Below are positions 33,247 through 41,175 of a DNA stretch of 64,000 nt, one piece after another. Within the stretch, counting starts at the first letter, position 1; each line of letters starts with the position of its first letter. The stretch comes from Burkholderiales bacterium (lineage in GTDB: Bacteria > Pseudomonadota > Gammaproteobacteria > Burkholderiales > SG8-41). A program made the position numbers and the translations under genes. The DNA is taken from positions 248,001 through 312,000 of the forward strand of contig DATAJS010000031.1 of NCBI GenBank assembly GCA_036262035.1. The letters are read 5' to 3'. Below the pieces are notes generated by a model, which saw only the letters and a program-made list of their open reading frames with translations, ran no database searches and was not told the DNA's origin.

Positions 33247-34147
33247 AGCCGCGGTAGATCGGCTCCGGCTGGGTGAACCACGAATGAAGGATGTGGTACA
33301 CCATCCTGTAATTGATCTGCTGGAAGCTCGCGTGCGAGATGCCCGACATCACCGAGAACGTCTTGTCGGGGTTGGGCAGCTTCTCGAAGAACTTGATCAG
33401 ATCCTCGAAGCTCGCGATGCCGTCCCACTGCCCGCGCATGACGATCGTCGGCACCGTGATCTTCTCGGGATCGACGATCGGCAGCCTGGAGGTCATGTCG
33501 ACATAGGTGCCGGTCGGCATCGAATCGTCGAGCGCGAGGATGGCGTCGGCGAACGCTTCGATCGTGCGCTTTTCGGCGCAGCCCGGATGGTCGCGCTCGA
33601 ACACCGAGTATACGAACGCGCGATCGATCGGGCGGCGATTCATCTTCTTGAACTCGGGCAGCCTCTTGGCGCGCTCTTTCAGCGTCGGGCTGCCTTCGCC
33701 GGTCCACACGAACGCATCGAGCGCCAGGCGCGCGACGCGGTCGGGATTGCGCTGCGCGAACAGCGCCGCTTTGAGCGCGCCCGACGAGATGCCGTACACC
33801 AGGAACTTCCTGATGCCGCGCGTCTTCATGATGTAGTCGGTCGCGGCCTCGAGATCGTCGGCGCCGTTGGAGATGTCGAAGTTGATGTCGCGCTTCTTGT
33901 CCGAGCGGCCGTAGCCTTCGTTGTCCACGGTCCAGGTGTTGAAGCCGCGCTGCGCGAACCAGTCCATGGCCGAGGAATCCTCGCGGCCGGGCACCGTCAG
34001 GTCGAACGTCGGCTGCGACGCCATCGACGAGCCGTGCACGAACAGGACCGTGGGCTTGTTCGGATCCGAGGCGCCGGCGGTCTTCTCCCAGAGAAACAGG
34101 CGCACGTCGCCTTTCTGGGTCCAGTGTTCGTTGCCGGTGACGGTCAT
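33245..34147 (-). CDS. Alpha/beta hydrolase
   Basis: The 300-residue hydrolase has LFVHGSSMASQPTFD (oxyanion loop), VDNEGYGRSDKKRD and the nucleophile elbow FLVYGISSGALKAALFAQRN. A late acid and histidine are expected in MRGQWDGIASFED and SGISHASFQQ. No signal peptide is seen. It may cleave an ester or thioester belonging to the Bug 6/amidase pathway. Confidence 0.85.
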   Translation of the reverse strand: MTVTGNEHWTQKGDVRLFLWEKTAGASDPNKPTVLFVHGSSMASQPTFDLTVPGREDSSAMDWFAQRGFNTWTVDNEGYGRSDKKRDINFDISNGADDLEAATDYIMKTRGIRKFLVYGISSGALKAALFAQRNPDRVARLALDAFVWTGEGSPTLKERAKRLPEFKKMNRRPIDRAFVYSVFERDHPGCAEKRTIEAFADAILALDDSMPTGTYVDMTSRLPIVDPEKITVPTIVMRGQWDGIASFEDLIKFFEKLPNPDKTFSVMSGISHASFQQINYRMVYHILHSWFTQPEPIYRG

Positions 34148-34156
34148 AAAAGCTCC

Positions 34157-34258
34157 AGTGTCGAGTGTTGAGTGTTCAGTGTTGAGTGAAAAGCCGGGGC
34201 ATGGAGCCGCTCAACGCTTATCACTCAACACTAAACACTCGGGGGCCGAAGGCCCCCG
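34157..34258. repeat. 7-bp-period inverted array plus a GC hairpin
   Basis: Units of the type GTGTTGA at 34157-34188 face inverted units (TCAACACTAAACACTC) ending at 34240. Directly adjoining is a perfect GGGGGCC-GAA-GGCCCCC hairpin at 34241-34257. The set lies between the divergent hydrolase and aldolase genes, upstream of the aldolase promoter. Confidence 0.75.
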
Positions 34259-34315
34259 GGAGAGCGCGTGAGTCTAGAGAGGAGAGGCCATACCGTCAAA
34301 TGGTGGACTCGGCAT

Positions 34316-34344
34316 TTGTCCACGGCGCGCGCCCGGCCTAAAAT
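34316..34344 (+). promoter_or_regulatory. Sigma-70-type promoter of the class II aldolase gene
   Basis: TTGTCC (34316-34321) and TAAAAT (34339-34344) are separated by 17 bp. This predicts a transcript start near 34351 and a leader of about 37 bases before the ATG at 34388. Confidence 0.55.
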
Positions 34345-34387
34345 CGAATCGAGCAGCACACCCCTCCGCAGTCCTTCGGTAAATCCC

Positions 34388-35182
34388 ATGTCCCCCGACT
34401 TTTCGACGCAGTTTCCGTGCGTGCGCGAGCACGTCAGCCCCGAGGAGTGGCAGGCGCGAGTCGACCTCGCCGCGTGCTACCGCCTGATGGACAAGTTCGG
34501 CATGACCGACCTGATCTACAACCACATCACGCTGCGCATTCCCGGCACCGAGCACCTGCTGATCAACCTCTACGGCATGCTCTACAAGGAGATCACCGCC
34601 TCGAGCCTGGTCAAGATCGACGTCGAAGGCGAGATCGTCTGGAAGCCGGACACGGACTACGGAATCAACAAGTCGGGCTATGTCATCCACGGCGCGATCC
34701 ACAAAGCGCGTCCGGATGTACACGCGATCATCCACAGCCATACGCGTGCAGGCATCGCCGTCTCGACGATGAAGTGCGGCCTGCTGCCGATGAGCCAGAC
34801 CTCGATGCGGTTCGTGGGACACATCGGCTATCACGATTACGAAGGGCCGGCGGTCGACCTCGACGAGCGCGAGCGCCTGGTGCGCGACCTCGACGGGCAC
34901 AGCGCGATGATCCTGCGCAACCACGGGCTGCTCACCTGCGGGCCGAGCGTCGCGCAGGCGTTCAACCTCATGTACAACCTCGAGCTCTCGTGCCGCGCGC
35001 AGGTCGACGCGATGGCCGCGCGCACCGAGCTCGCGCTGCCGCCGCAGGAAGTGCTGGCCCACACCGCGAACATGTACCAGCCCGGGACCCGCCGGCCCTA
35101 CGGCGAGCTCGAGTGGCACGCGATGAAGCGGTATCTGGAAGCGGAAGAGAAGTTCTCCGGCTATCCGCGGTACGACTCGTAA
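34388..35182 (+). CDS. Class II aldolase/adducin-family protein
   Basis: The 264-residue enzyme has metal ligands H116, H118 and H179 (IIHSHTRAG, RNHGLLTCG) and an acid in the family position (E68 in LYKEITASSLVKID). Members cleave or decarboxylate phosphorylated sugars or acids, or act on hydroxy-acids. This one is of the long class (about 260 residues) often found with Bug receptors. The start follows a low-complexity stretch. The gene is monocistronic, with a C/G palindrome after its stop. Confidence 0.85.
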   Translation: MSPDFSTQFPCVREHVSPEEWQARVDLAACYRLMDKFGMTDLIYNHITLRIPGTEHLLINLYGMLYKEITASSLVKIDVEGEIVWKPDTDYGINKSGYVIHGAIHKARPDVHAIIHSHTRAGIAVSTMKCGLLPMSQTSMRFVGHIGYHDYEGPAVDLDERERLVRDLDGHSAMILRNHGLLTCGPSVAQAFNLMYNLELSCRAQVDAMAARTELALPPQEVLAHTANMYQPGTRRPYGELEWHAMKRYLEAEEKFSGYPRYDS

Positions 35183-35194
35183 TTCAAACCCCAC

Positions 35195-35274
35195 CGTAAC
35201 GCTCCCCTGAAGGGGAGGGAACGCGTCACCGCTTCATCCGTCACCGTCTCATCCGTCACCGCTTTACCCGTCAC
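35195..35274. repeat. C/G palindrome followed by a 15-bp tandem repeat
   Basis: A hairpin (CTCCCCTGAAGGGGAG region, 35195-35220) is followed by three and a half 15-bp units of the type CGTCACCGCTTCATC at 35224-35274. The last unit encodes the final residues and stop of the convergent LysR gene (KSDG-stop), so the repeat has invaded or shaped its C-terminus. Confidence 0.7.
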
Positions 35275-36190
35275 TTTTGTCCAGCGTAGCAAGCAGCCAA
35301 GCGCGAAACGTCTCGACCTTCGCATCTCCGGCAGATTCCTTCGGACACACCAGGTAGTACCCCGCATCGCGCATGAGCGGCTTGTCGATCGGCACGACGA
35401 GCCGGCCGTTCGCGATCTCCTCGGCGAGATACTTGCGCTGCCCCATCGCCACACCGAGACCGTCGATCGCGCACTGGTAGACGATCGAGAGGTCTTCGAA
35501 GCGCATGTCGCGACGATCGGGCTCGCGCGTCAAGCCCGCCATCTCGATCCAGTCCGGCCAGTCGCGACGGCGCGCGTTCAGATGCAGGAGCGGCAGCTCG
35601 AGCAGCTTCGCTGCGGCGAGCGTGCGCGTGTTCCCGGTGAGCTGCGGGCTGCAGACCGGCACCAGCTCGTCCCTGAACAGCAGATCCGCCCGCAGGTCGG
35701 CCCATGCGCCATTGCCGTACAGCACCGCGACGTCGGCCTGATCGCGCCTGAAGTCGACCGGATCGGCGCTCGCTTCGAGGCGGATCTCGACCTCGGGGTG
35801 CGCGGCCTGAAAGCTGGGCAGGCGCGGGATCAGCCAGCGCACGAGAAAAGTCGTGTAGCCGCGCACGGTCAGCACCTCGTGCGAGCGCGCCTGCCGCAAT
35901 GCGTCGGTGTGCGCGGCGATCTGCTGCAAGGCGGCGCCGATCGTCTCCGCGTACGCGCGCGCCCCGCGCGAGAGCCTGAGCGTGCGGCCTTCGCGCTGGA
36001 AGAGCTCGAAGCCCAGCCAGCTCTCGAGGGCGCGGATCTGATGGCTGACAGCGCCCTGCGTGACCGACAGCTCGCGCGCGGCCTCGGTGAAGCTCATGTG
36101 GCGCGACACGCACTCGAAGACGCGCAGCGCGGCGAGCGGCGGCAGCCGCGGAGCACGCGCCGCACGCCGCTTTGCATTACCTTTACTCAT
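35264..36190 (-). CDS. LysR-family regulator, GcvA-like
   Basis: The 308-residue regulator has an N-terminal winged helix (about 21-80: LAALRVFECVSRHMSFTEAA, LSVTQGAVSHQIRALE) and a co-inducer domain from about 100. It is divergent from the Bug 7 gene across 186 bp, the usual layout for LysR control of a neighbour. The preferred start, MSKGNAKRRAARAPRLPP, excludes an upstream in-frame extension through the shared promoter region. Its last four codons fall in a 15-bp tandem repeat. Confidence 0.9.
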   Translation of the reverse strand: MSKGNAKRRAARAPRLPPLAALRVFECVSRHMSFTEAARELSVTQGAVSHQIRALESWLGFELFQREGRTLRLSRGARAYAETIGAALQQIAAHTDALRQARSHEVLTVRGYTTFLVRWLIPRLPSFQAAHPEVEIRLEASADPVDFRRDQADVAVLYGNGAWADLRADLLFRDELVPVCSPQLTGNTRTLAAAKLLELPLLHLNARRRDWPDWIEMAGLTREPDRRDMRFEDLSIVYQCAIDGLGVAMGQRKYLAEEIANGRLVVPIDKPLMRDAGYYLVCPKESAGDAKVETFRAWLLATLDKSDG

Positions 36191-36376
36191 AGGTGCATGA
36201 ACAATCTTGGTTTGCGGGTCGACCGCGCGGCGAGTACAGTTCGCCGTCTGCAGGTGAAGCATCGCAGACCCGCCCCGGGACGTTCTGTCCTGCGGCGCTC
36301 CGGATGATTTTTTCTAATATTACCGGCGAACCCGCCTGCCAAGAGCGGCGCCCGACGAATTCCTGGAGGAGGATCG
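36191..36376. promoter_or_regulatory. Divergent LysR-Bug 7 control region
   Basis: This 186-bp region separates the divergent LysR and Bug 7 genes. The AT-rich stretch at 36307-36321 contains CTAAT (36314-36318), the pentamer known as the core of GcvA sites, overlapping a possible TAATAT -10 for Bug 7. A strong GGAGGAGG ribosome site lies just before the Bug 7 ATG. Operator assignment is inference. Confidence 0.35.
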
Positions 36377-37381
36377 ATGACTGCCGTACGCCGCGTTGCC
36401 TACGCGAAGCTCGCTTACTTCGCTGCGGCCGTCATCGGCGCCGGCGGCGCCCTGGGTGAAGCGGCAGCCCAGGGCGCCGATTCCGCGCGCTTTCCCTCGA
36501 AACCGATCCGGGTGATCGTCCCGTTCCCGCCCGGCGGCAGCAACGACATCCTCGGGCGCGTCATCGCGCAGAAGATGAGCGAGCGCCTCGGTCAGCAGGC
36601 GATCGTCGACAACCGCGGCGGCGCCGACGGCATCATCGGCACCGAGCTCGCGGCGCGCTCGCCCGCCGACGGTCACACCCTGCTCATCGTGTCGACGAGC
36701 TACGCGATGAATCCGGCGATCCACAAGCTGCCGTACGACCCGGTGAAGTCGCTGATCCCGATCTCGCTCATCGGCTCGGGCGCCAACGTGCTCGCGGTGA
36801 CGCCGAGCCTTCCGGTGAAGACGTTGAAGGACCTGATCGCGCTCGCCAAGGCGCGGCCGGGGCAGCTTCACTACGCGTCGTCGGGGATCGGCGGCTTCAA
36901 CCACTTCGGCGGCGAGCTGTTCAAGTCGATGGCGGGCGTGAACCTCCAGCACGTGCCTTATAAGGGCGGCGGTCCGGCCATGGTCGACGTGATGACCGGA
37001 CAGGTCGAAGTCCTGTTCGGCACGCTGATCCAGGCATTGACCCACCTGCGCACCGGGAAACTGCGGCCGCTGGGCGTCGGCTCGGCGAAACGTTCGCCCG
37101 TGGTGCCCGACGTGCCGACCATTTCCGAAGCGGGCGTCGCCGGCTACGACGGCAGCATCTGGTGGGGCATCCTCGGCCCTGCCGGCATCCCGCAGCCGAT
37201 CGTCACCCGGCTCAACACCGAGATCGGCGCGATCCTGCGCGATCCCGACATGGCGAAGCGTCTCAACGCCGAAGCGGCCGAGCCGCTGATCGAAACACCC
37301 GAAGCGTTCGGCAAGCTCATCGCAGGCGACCTCGCGAAATGGCAGCGGATCGCCAAGCAGGCCGGCATACGCGCCGACTGA
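36377..37381 (+). CDS. Bug-family periplasmic substrate-binding protein 7
   Basis: The 334-residue protein has a longer N-terminal region than its siblings (signal peptide to about residue 35, ...GALGEAAAQG). Then follow FPSKPIRVIVPFPPGGSND, DNRGGADGIIG, PADGHTLL (His instead of Tyr in the PxDGYTLL motif), HVPYKGGGPAM and PTISEAGVAGY. It is the first gene of the 36.4-45.0 kb catabolic cluster and lies 27 bp before the acyl-CoA dehydrogenase. Confidence 0.9.
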   Translation: MTAVRRVAYAKLAYFAAAVIGAGGALGEAAAQGADSARFPSKPIRVIVPFPPGGSNDILGRVIAQKMSERLGQQAIVDNRGGADGIIGTELAARSPADGHTLLIVSTSYAMNPAIHKLPYDPVKSLIPISLIGSGANVLAVTPSLPVKTLKDLIALAKARPGQLHYASSGIGGFNHFGGELFKSMAGVNLQHVPYKGGGPAMVDVMTGQVEVLFGTLIQALTHLRTGKLRPLGVGSAKRSPVVPDVPTISEAGVAGYDGSIWWGILGPAGIPQPIVTRLNTEIGAILRDPDMAKRLNAEAAEPLIETPEAFGKLIAGDLAKWQRIAKQAGIRAD

Positions 37382-37408
37382 CGCATACACGGCAACTCAG
37401 GAGTCAAC

Positions 37409-38575
37409 ATGGATTTCAGCCTTTCCGAAGAACAGCGCGAGATGGTCGACACCGTCCGCAAGCTGCGCCACAAACAGCTCGCGCCGAACGCGGTCAAGTA
37501 TCTCAACGGCGATTTCCCGTGGGAGAACATGAAAGCGCTGGGCGAGATGGGCGTGCTCGGCATGGCGATCCCGCAGGAATACGGCGGCATGGACGCAAGC
37601 GTGCTCGACACCGTGCTCGTGCTCGAGGAGATCAGCAAGGCCTGCTACGCGACCGCGCTCGCGGTGCTGGGCGAGATCGGCGTGCAGCCGCGCATCATCG
37701 CGAACTACGCGCCCAAGGACATCGCGCGGAAATACCTGTCGCGCGTCGCCGACGGCAGCGGCGTGCTCGCGATCTGCCTGACCGAGCCCGACGCCGGCAC
37801 CGACGTGCCCAACTACAAGACCAACGCGACGATCAAGGGCGACCGCGTCATCGTCAAAGGCGCGAAGACGCTGATCAGCCGCGCCGACATCGCCGACGTG
37901 CTCATCGTCTTTACTCGCGTGAACAACATCCCCGGCGCGGCGGGCATCGGCTGCGTGCTGGTGCCGCAAGGCACGAAAGGGCTGACCGCCAAGGCCGCGT
38001 ATCACACCATGGGCGGCGAGTACCTGTGCGACGTCGTGTTCGACGAGTGCGAGGTGCCCCTCGACCACCTGATCCTGCGCGAGAACAGCATGAAGACGCT
38101 GCTCAACGCGTTCAACACCCAGCGCTGCCTCAACGCGTCGGTGTGCCTCGGCTGCGCCGAAGGCGCGCTCGAGGAAGCGGTGAAATACATGCGCGACCGC
38201 AAGGCGTTCGGCCAGCCGATCGGCGACTTCCAGGGCATGCGCTGGAAAGGCGCGGACATGCTGATCGAGATCGAAGCGGCGCGCGGCCTGCTCTACCGCG
38301 CGGCGGTGAGCGGCCATCCTTTCCCCGACCGCGCGATGGCGGCGATGGCGAAGATCTACTGCAACGAGATGGCGATCCGCGTCACCAGCGAAGCGGTGCA
38401 GGTGCACGGCGGCTACGGCTTCACCGACGAGTTCGCGGTATCGCGGCTCTTCCGCGGCGCGCGCTTCGGCAGCCTCGGCGGCGGCACGACCGAGACCCTG
38501 CGCAACTTCGTGGGCGAGCATCTCGTGAAGCGGATGGACATGAACACGGGTGTGTTCGGACTTTCAAAGCTTTAA
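37409..38575 (+). CDS. Acyl-CoA dehydrogenase-family flavoprotein with atypical active site
   Basis: The 388-residue protein has the full fold: an N-terminal helical domain, AICLTEPDAGTDVPNYKTNA (FAD/acyl contact), the middle beta domain and the C-terminal helices with VQVHGGYGFTDEFAVSRLFR. The usual catalytic Glu in the YEGT segment is Gly (G358 in SLGGGTTETLRN). The alternative Glu position of isovaleryl-CoA dehydrogenases is Q238 (NTQRCLN). It may use another base or catalyse a different reaction. It lies between Bug 7 and MmgE/PrpD on the same strand. Confidence 0.88.
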   Translation: MDFSLSEEQREMVDTVRKLRHKQLAPNAVKYLNGDFPWENMKALGEMGVLGMAIPQEYGGMDASVLDTVLVLEEISKACYATALAVLGEIGVQPRIIANYAPKDIARKYLSRVADGSGVLAICLTEPDAGTDVPNYKTNATIKGDRVIVKGAKTLISRADIADVLIVFTRVNNIPGAAGIGCVLVPQGTKGLTAKAAYHTMGGEYLCDVVFDECEVPLDHLILRENSMKTLLNAFNTQRCLNASVCLGCAEGALEEAVKYMRDRKAFGQPIGDFQGMRWKGADMLIEIEAARGLLYRAAVSGHPFPDRAMAAMAKIYCNEMAIRVTSEAVQVHGGYGFTDEFAVSRLFRGARFGSLGGGTTETLRNFVGEHLVKRMDMNTGVFGLSKL

Positions 38576-38587
38576 CGTCAAAAGCAT

Positions 38588-38692
38588 TAACACGGAGGGC
38601 ACGGAGGAAAAGCACACGGAGGTCACGGAGGTTTTTTAATGAATTCCTCCGTGAACCTCCGTGTTCCTCCGTGTCCTCGGTGTTGAGCTTTG
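38588..38692. repeat. CACGGAGG 9-bp array facing its inverted copy
   Basis: Four forward units (CACGGAGGG, CACGGAGGA, CACGGAGGT, CACGGAGGT) face four inverted units (CCTCCGTGA, CCTCCGTGT, CCTCCGTGT, CCTCGGTGT) across a T/A-rich loop near 38633-38641. Flanks AAAAGCATTAACACGG and inverted GTTGAGCTTTG match those of 31925-32095. The structure could form a hairpin of about 40 bp within the catabolic cluster, between acyl-CoA dehydrogenase and MmgE/PrpD. Confidence 0.85.
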
Positions 38693-38703
38693 TTTTTACG
38701 ACC

Positions 38704-40095
38704 ATGAGCGAACCGGTACTCGATGCGTTCATAGATCTCTCGCAGCGGCTGCGATGGTCCGACGTGCCCGCGAGCACGCGCGCGATGGTGAAGCGCGAGC
38801 TGATGGACTGGGTCGGCGCGGCGATCGCGGGGCGCGCGGCGATGGGCATGCCGCCGTGGCTCGCGGTGCTCACCGACTGCGGCGGGCGCGAAGAAGCTCG
38901 CGTGATCGGCGGGCCTCGCGTGCCCGCGCACGTCGCGGCGCTCTGCAACGGCTACTTCGGTCACGTCCTCGAGTTCGACGACACCCACGACGAAGCGGTG
39001 CTCCACGCGGGGTCCGCGGCGATCCCCGCCGCCCTCGCCGCCGCCGGTGCGCGCGGCAAGCTCTCCGGCGCGCAGTTCTGCGAGGCGGTGCTGCTCGGCA
39101 TCGAGCTCACCTGCCGCCTCGGCGTCGCGACGCGGCTCAACCTCGTCGAAGGCGGCTGGATCTACACCGCGCTCCTCGGTCATTTCGGCGCGGCGCTCGC
39201 GGCCGCGCGCATCCTCGACGGCAGTCCCGAAGTCCTGCGCAACGCGCTCGGCATCGTGTACTGCACTGCCAGCGGCAACCACGAATCGACGCGCGAAGGC
39301 GCGCCGACCAAGCACGTGCAGCCCGGGTTCGCCGCGTCGAACGCGATCCTCGCGTCGCTGATGGCGAGCCGCGGCCTGCCAGGCGTCAAACAGCCGCTCA
39401 CCGGTGAAGACGGCCTCGTGCGCGTCTACCTGCACGAGCGCTTCGATGCGCTACGTGCGGTCGATGCGTTGGGTGAGCGTTGGGAGACCGACCGTCTCTC
39501 GTTCAAGCCGTATCCCACGTGCCGTCTCACGCATCCGGCGATCAGCGCAGCGCTCGAGCTCCGCGCAAAGCTCGGGGACAAGCTCGCGCAAGTCGAGCGC
39601 ATCGAGCTCGTCGTCGGCCCGCAGGCGCACGACGTGGTCGGCCGCGACATCCCCGAGCGCCGCACGCCCGTCACGCGCGTCGCCGCGCAGTTCAGCAACT
39701 ACTGGACGGTCGCGATCGCGCTGGCGTACGGCGAAGTGACGCCCCGCCATCTCGCCGAAGAGATTCCGCCGACGCCGACGGTGCGCGCATGGGTCGCCAA
39801 GATCTCGTGCGCCGCCGACGCCGCGACCCAGGGACGGGACGTCGGAGGCTGCCTCATCCGCGCGCACGGCCGCTTCGGCGTGCTGGAAGTAGAGCACGCC
39901 AACGCCAAAGGCCATCCCGATTTCCCGCTCTCGGATGACGAGCTGCTCGAAAAATTCGTAGCGAACGCGCGCTATGCGGGCATGGCCCGACCGGAGGCGA
40001 CGCGGCTCGCTCGTCTCGTCTCCGAGCTCGACGACACCGACGACGCGACCGTGCTCGGCGAAGCGCTGTGCGCCGCGGGCGCCGGCCGCCGGTGA
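38704..40095 (+). CDS. MmgE/PrpD-family protein
   Basis: The 463-residue protein belongs to the family containing 2-methylcitrate dehydratase and cis-aconitate decarboxylase. It has the N-terminal helical domain (VKRELMDWVGAAIAGRAAMG), GHVLEFDDTHDEAVLHAGSA, the conserved SFKPYPTCRLTHPAI and a swapped C-terminal lid domain. Dehydration or decarboxylation of a tricarboxylate-like acid is expected. Its stop overlaps the GTG of the downstream LysR gene by 4 bp. Confidence 0.88.
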   Translation: MSEPVLDAFIDLSQRLRWSDVPASTRAMVKRELMDWVGAAIAGRAAMGMPPWLAVLTDCGGREEARVIGGPRVPAHVAALCNGYFGHVLEFDDTHDEAVLHAGSAAIPAALAAAGARGKLSGAQFCEAVLLGIELTCRLGVATRLNLVEGGWIYTALLGHFGAALAAARILDGSPEVLRNALGIVYCTASGNHESTREGAPTKHVQPGFAASNAILASLMASRGLPGVKQPLTGEDGLVRVYLHERFDALRAVDALGERWETDRLSFKPYPTCRLTHPAISAALELRAKLGDKLAQVERIELVVGPQAHDVVGRDIPERRTPVTRVAAQFSNYWTVAIALAYGEVTPRHLAEEIPPTPTVRAWVAKISCAADAATQGRDVGGCLIRAHGRFGVLEVEHANAKGHPDFPLSDDELLEKFVANARYAGMARPEATRLARLVSELDDTDDATVLGEALCAAGAGRR

Positions 40096-41063
40096 ACATT
40101 CGGCAGCTTCGCTCGCTGTGCGAGGTGCTCCGACACGGACTGCACATCTCCGAGGCCGCCAAAGCCGTCCACGCGTCGCAGTCCGGCGTCAGCAAGCAGA
40201 TCCTCGAGCTCGAGCACGAGCTCGGCGTGACGATCTTTGCGCGCAAGCGCAACCGTATCGTCGGCATCACCGAGCCCGGACGAGCGTTGGTCACCCTCGC
40301 CCAGCGCATCGTGCGCGATGCCGACACGATGCGCGAGGTCGCTGCCGATTACGGCAGCAAGGAGACCGGGCGTCTCGTTCTCGCGACCACCCAGACCCAC
40401 GCGCGCTACACGCTCCCGCGCTCGGTCAAGGCGTTCACCGAGCGCTATCCGCGCGTCGAGTTCAGCCTGCGGGCGGAGACCCCCGACGAATGCTGCAGGC
40501 TCGTCGCGGATTCGCACGCCGATCTCGCGATCACCACGCACCCGTCCGGGACGTTCCACCGCCTCGTCGCGCTGCCCGCGTACAAGCTCGCGCGGTGTCT
40601 GGTCATGCCCGCCGGCAACGCGCTCGCCGACACGCCGCGGCTCACGCTCCAGAAGATCGCGCGCTATCCGCTCATCACGTACGACTCGATGTTCAGCAGC
40701 CGGCGGGTCGTCAACAAGGCTTTCGCCGACCACGGTCTTGCGCCGCACGTCTCGTTGAGCGCGGTCGATCCCGACATCTGCAAGAAGTATGTCGCGCTCG
40801 GCATGGGCGTCGCCATCCTGCCGAAGATCGCTTTCGAGTCCGACGTGGACAAGACGCTGCGCACCCGCGACGTGAGCCACCTGTTCGATCACGGCACCGT
40901 GAACATCTACCTGCGCAGGGACGGTTATCTGCGCCGCTTCGTCTACGACTTCGTCGCGCTGTTCGCGCCGCACGTCGAGCGATCGACGATCGAGCGCGCG
41001 TTGCAGGACGGCACCTTGCAGACCGGGGCCGACGGCGATCTGCCTTTCGCGGAAAACGCGTGA
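40092..41063 (+). CDS. LysR-family regulator, CysB/Cbl-like
   Basis: The 323-residue regulator starts with NIRQLRSLCEVLRHGLHISE and has the helix-turn-helix AAKAVHASQSGVSKQILELE, the pattern of CysB-type regulators. The ligand-binding domain contains ATTQTHARYTLPRSVKAFTE, also CysB-like. GTG is used, overlapping the MmgE/PrpD stop (GTGA). Being encoded inside the operon, not divergently, it may be autoregulated with the pathway. A sulfur-related ligand is possible but not shown. Confidence 0.9.
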   Translation: MNIRQLRSLCEVLRHGLHISEAAKAVHASQSGVSKQILELEHELGVTIFARKRNRIVGITEPGRALVTLAQRIVRDADTMREVAADYGSKETGRLVLATTQTHARYTLPRSVKAFTERYPRVEFSLRAETPDECCRLVADSHADLAITTHPSGTFHRLVALPAYKLARCLVMPAGNALADTPRLTLQKIARYPLITYDSMFSSRRVVNKAFADHGLAPHVSLSAVDPDICKKYVALGMGVAILPKIAFESDVDKTLRTRDVSHLFDHGTVNIYLRRDGYLRRFVYDFVALFAPHVERSTIERALQDGTLQTGADGDLPFAENA

Positions 41064-41175
41064 TGGGGTTTCAGTATCGCCTTTGCTCATGCTGGGATGA
41101 CGAAATATCGTTTGAAAGCGCCTCCCCGGCTGATTAGTCTCGCCCATCCCCCTTTACCACGTCGGAGCACCCCCT

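Noticed and set aside
38588-38692. CRISPR-like array or rho-independent terminator
   Set aside because: The repeat period is 9 bp without spacers. The stem is AT-loop-containing but far longer than a normal terminator, so it was listed as a repeat.
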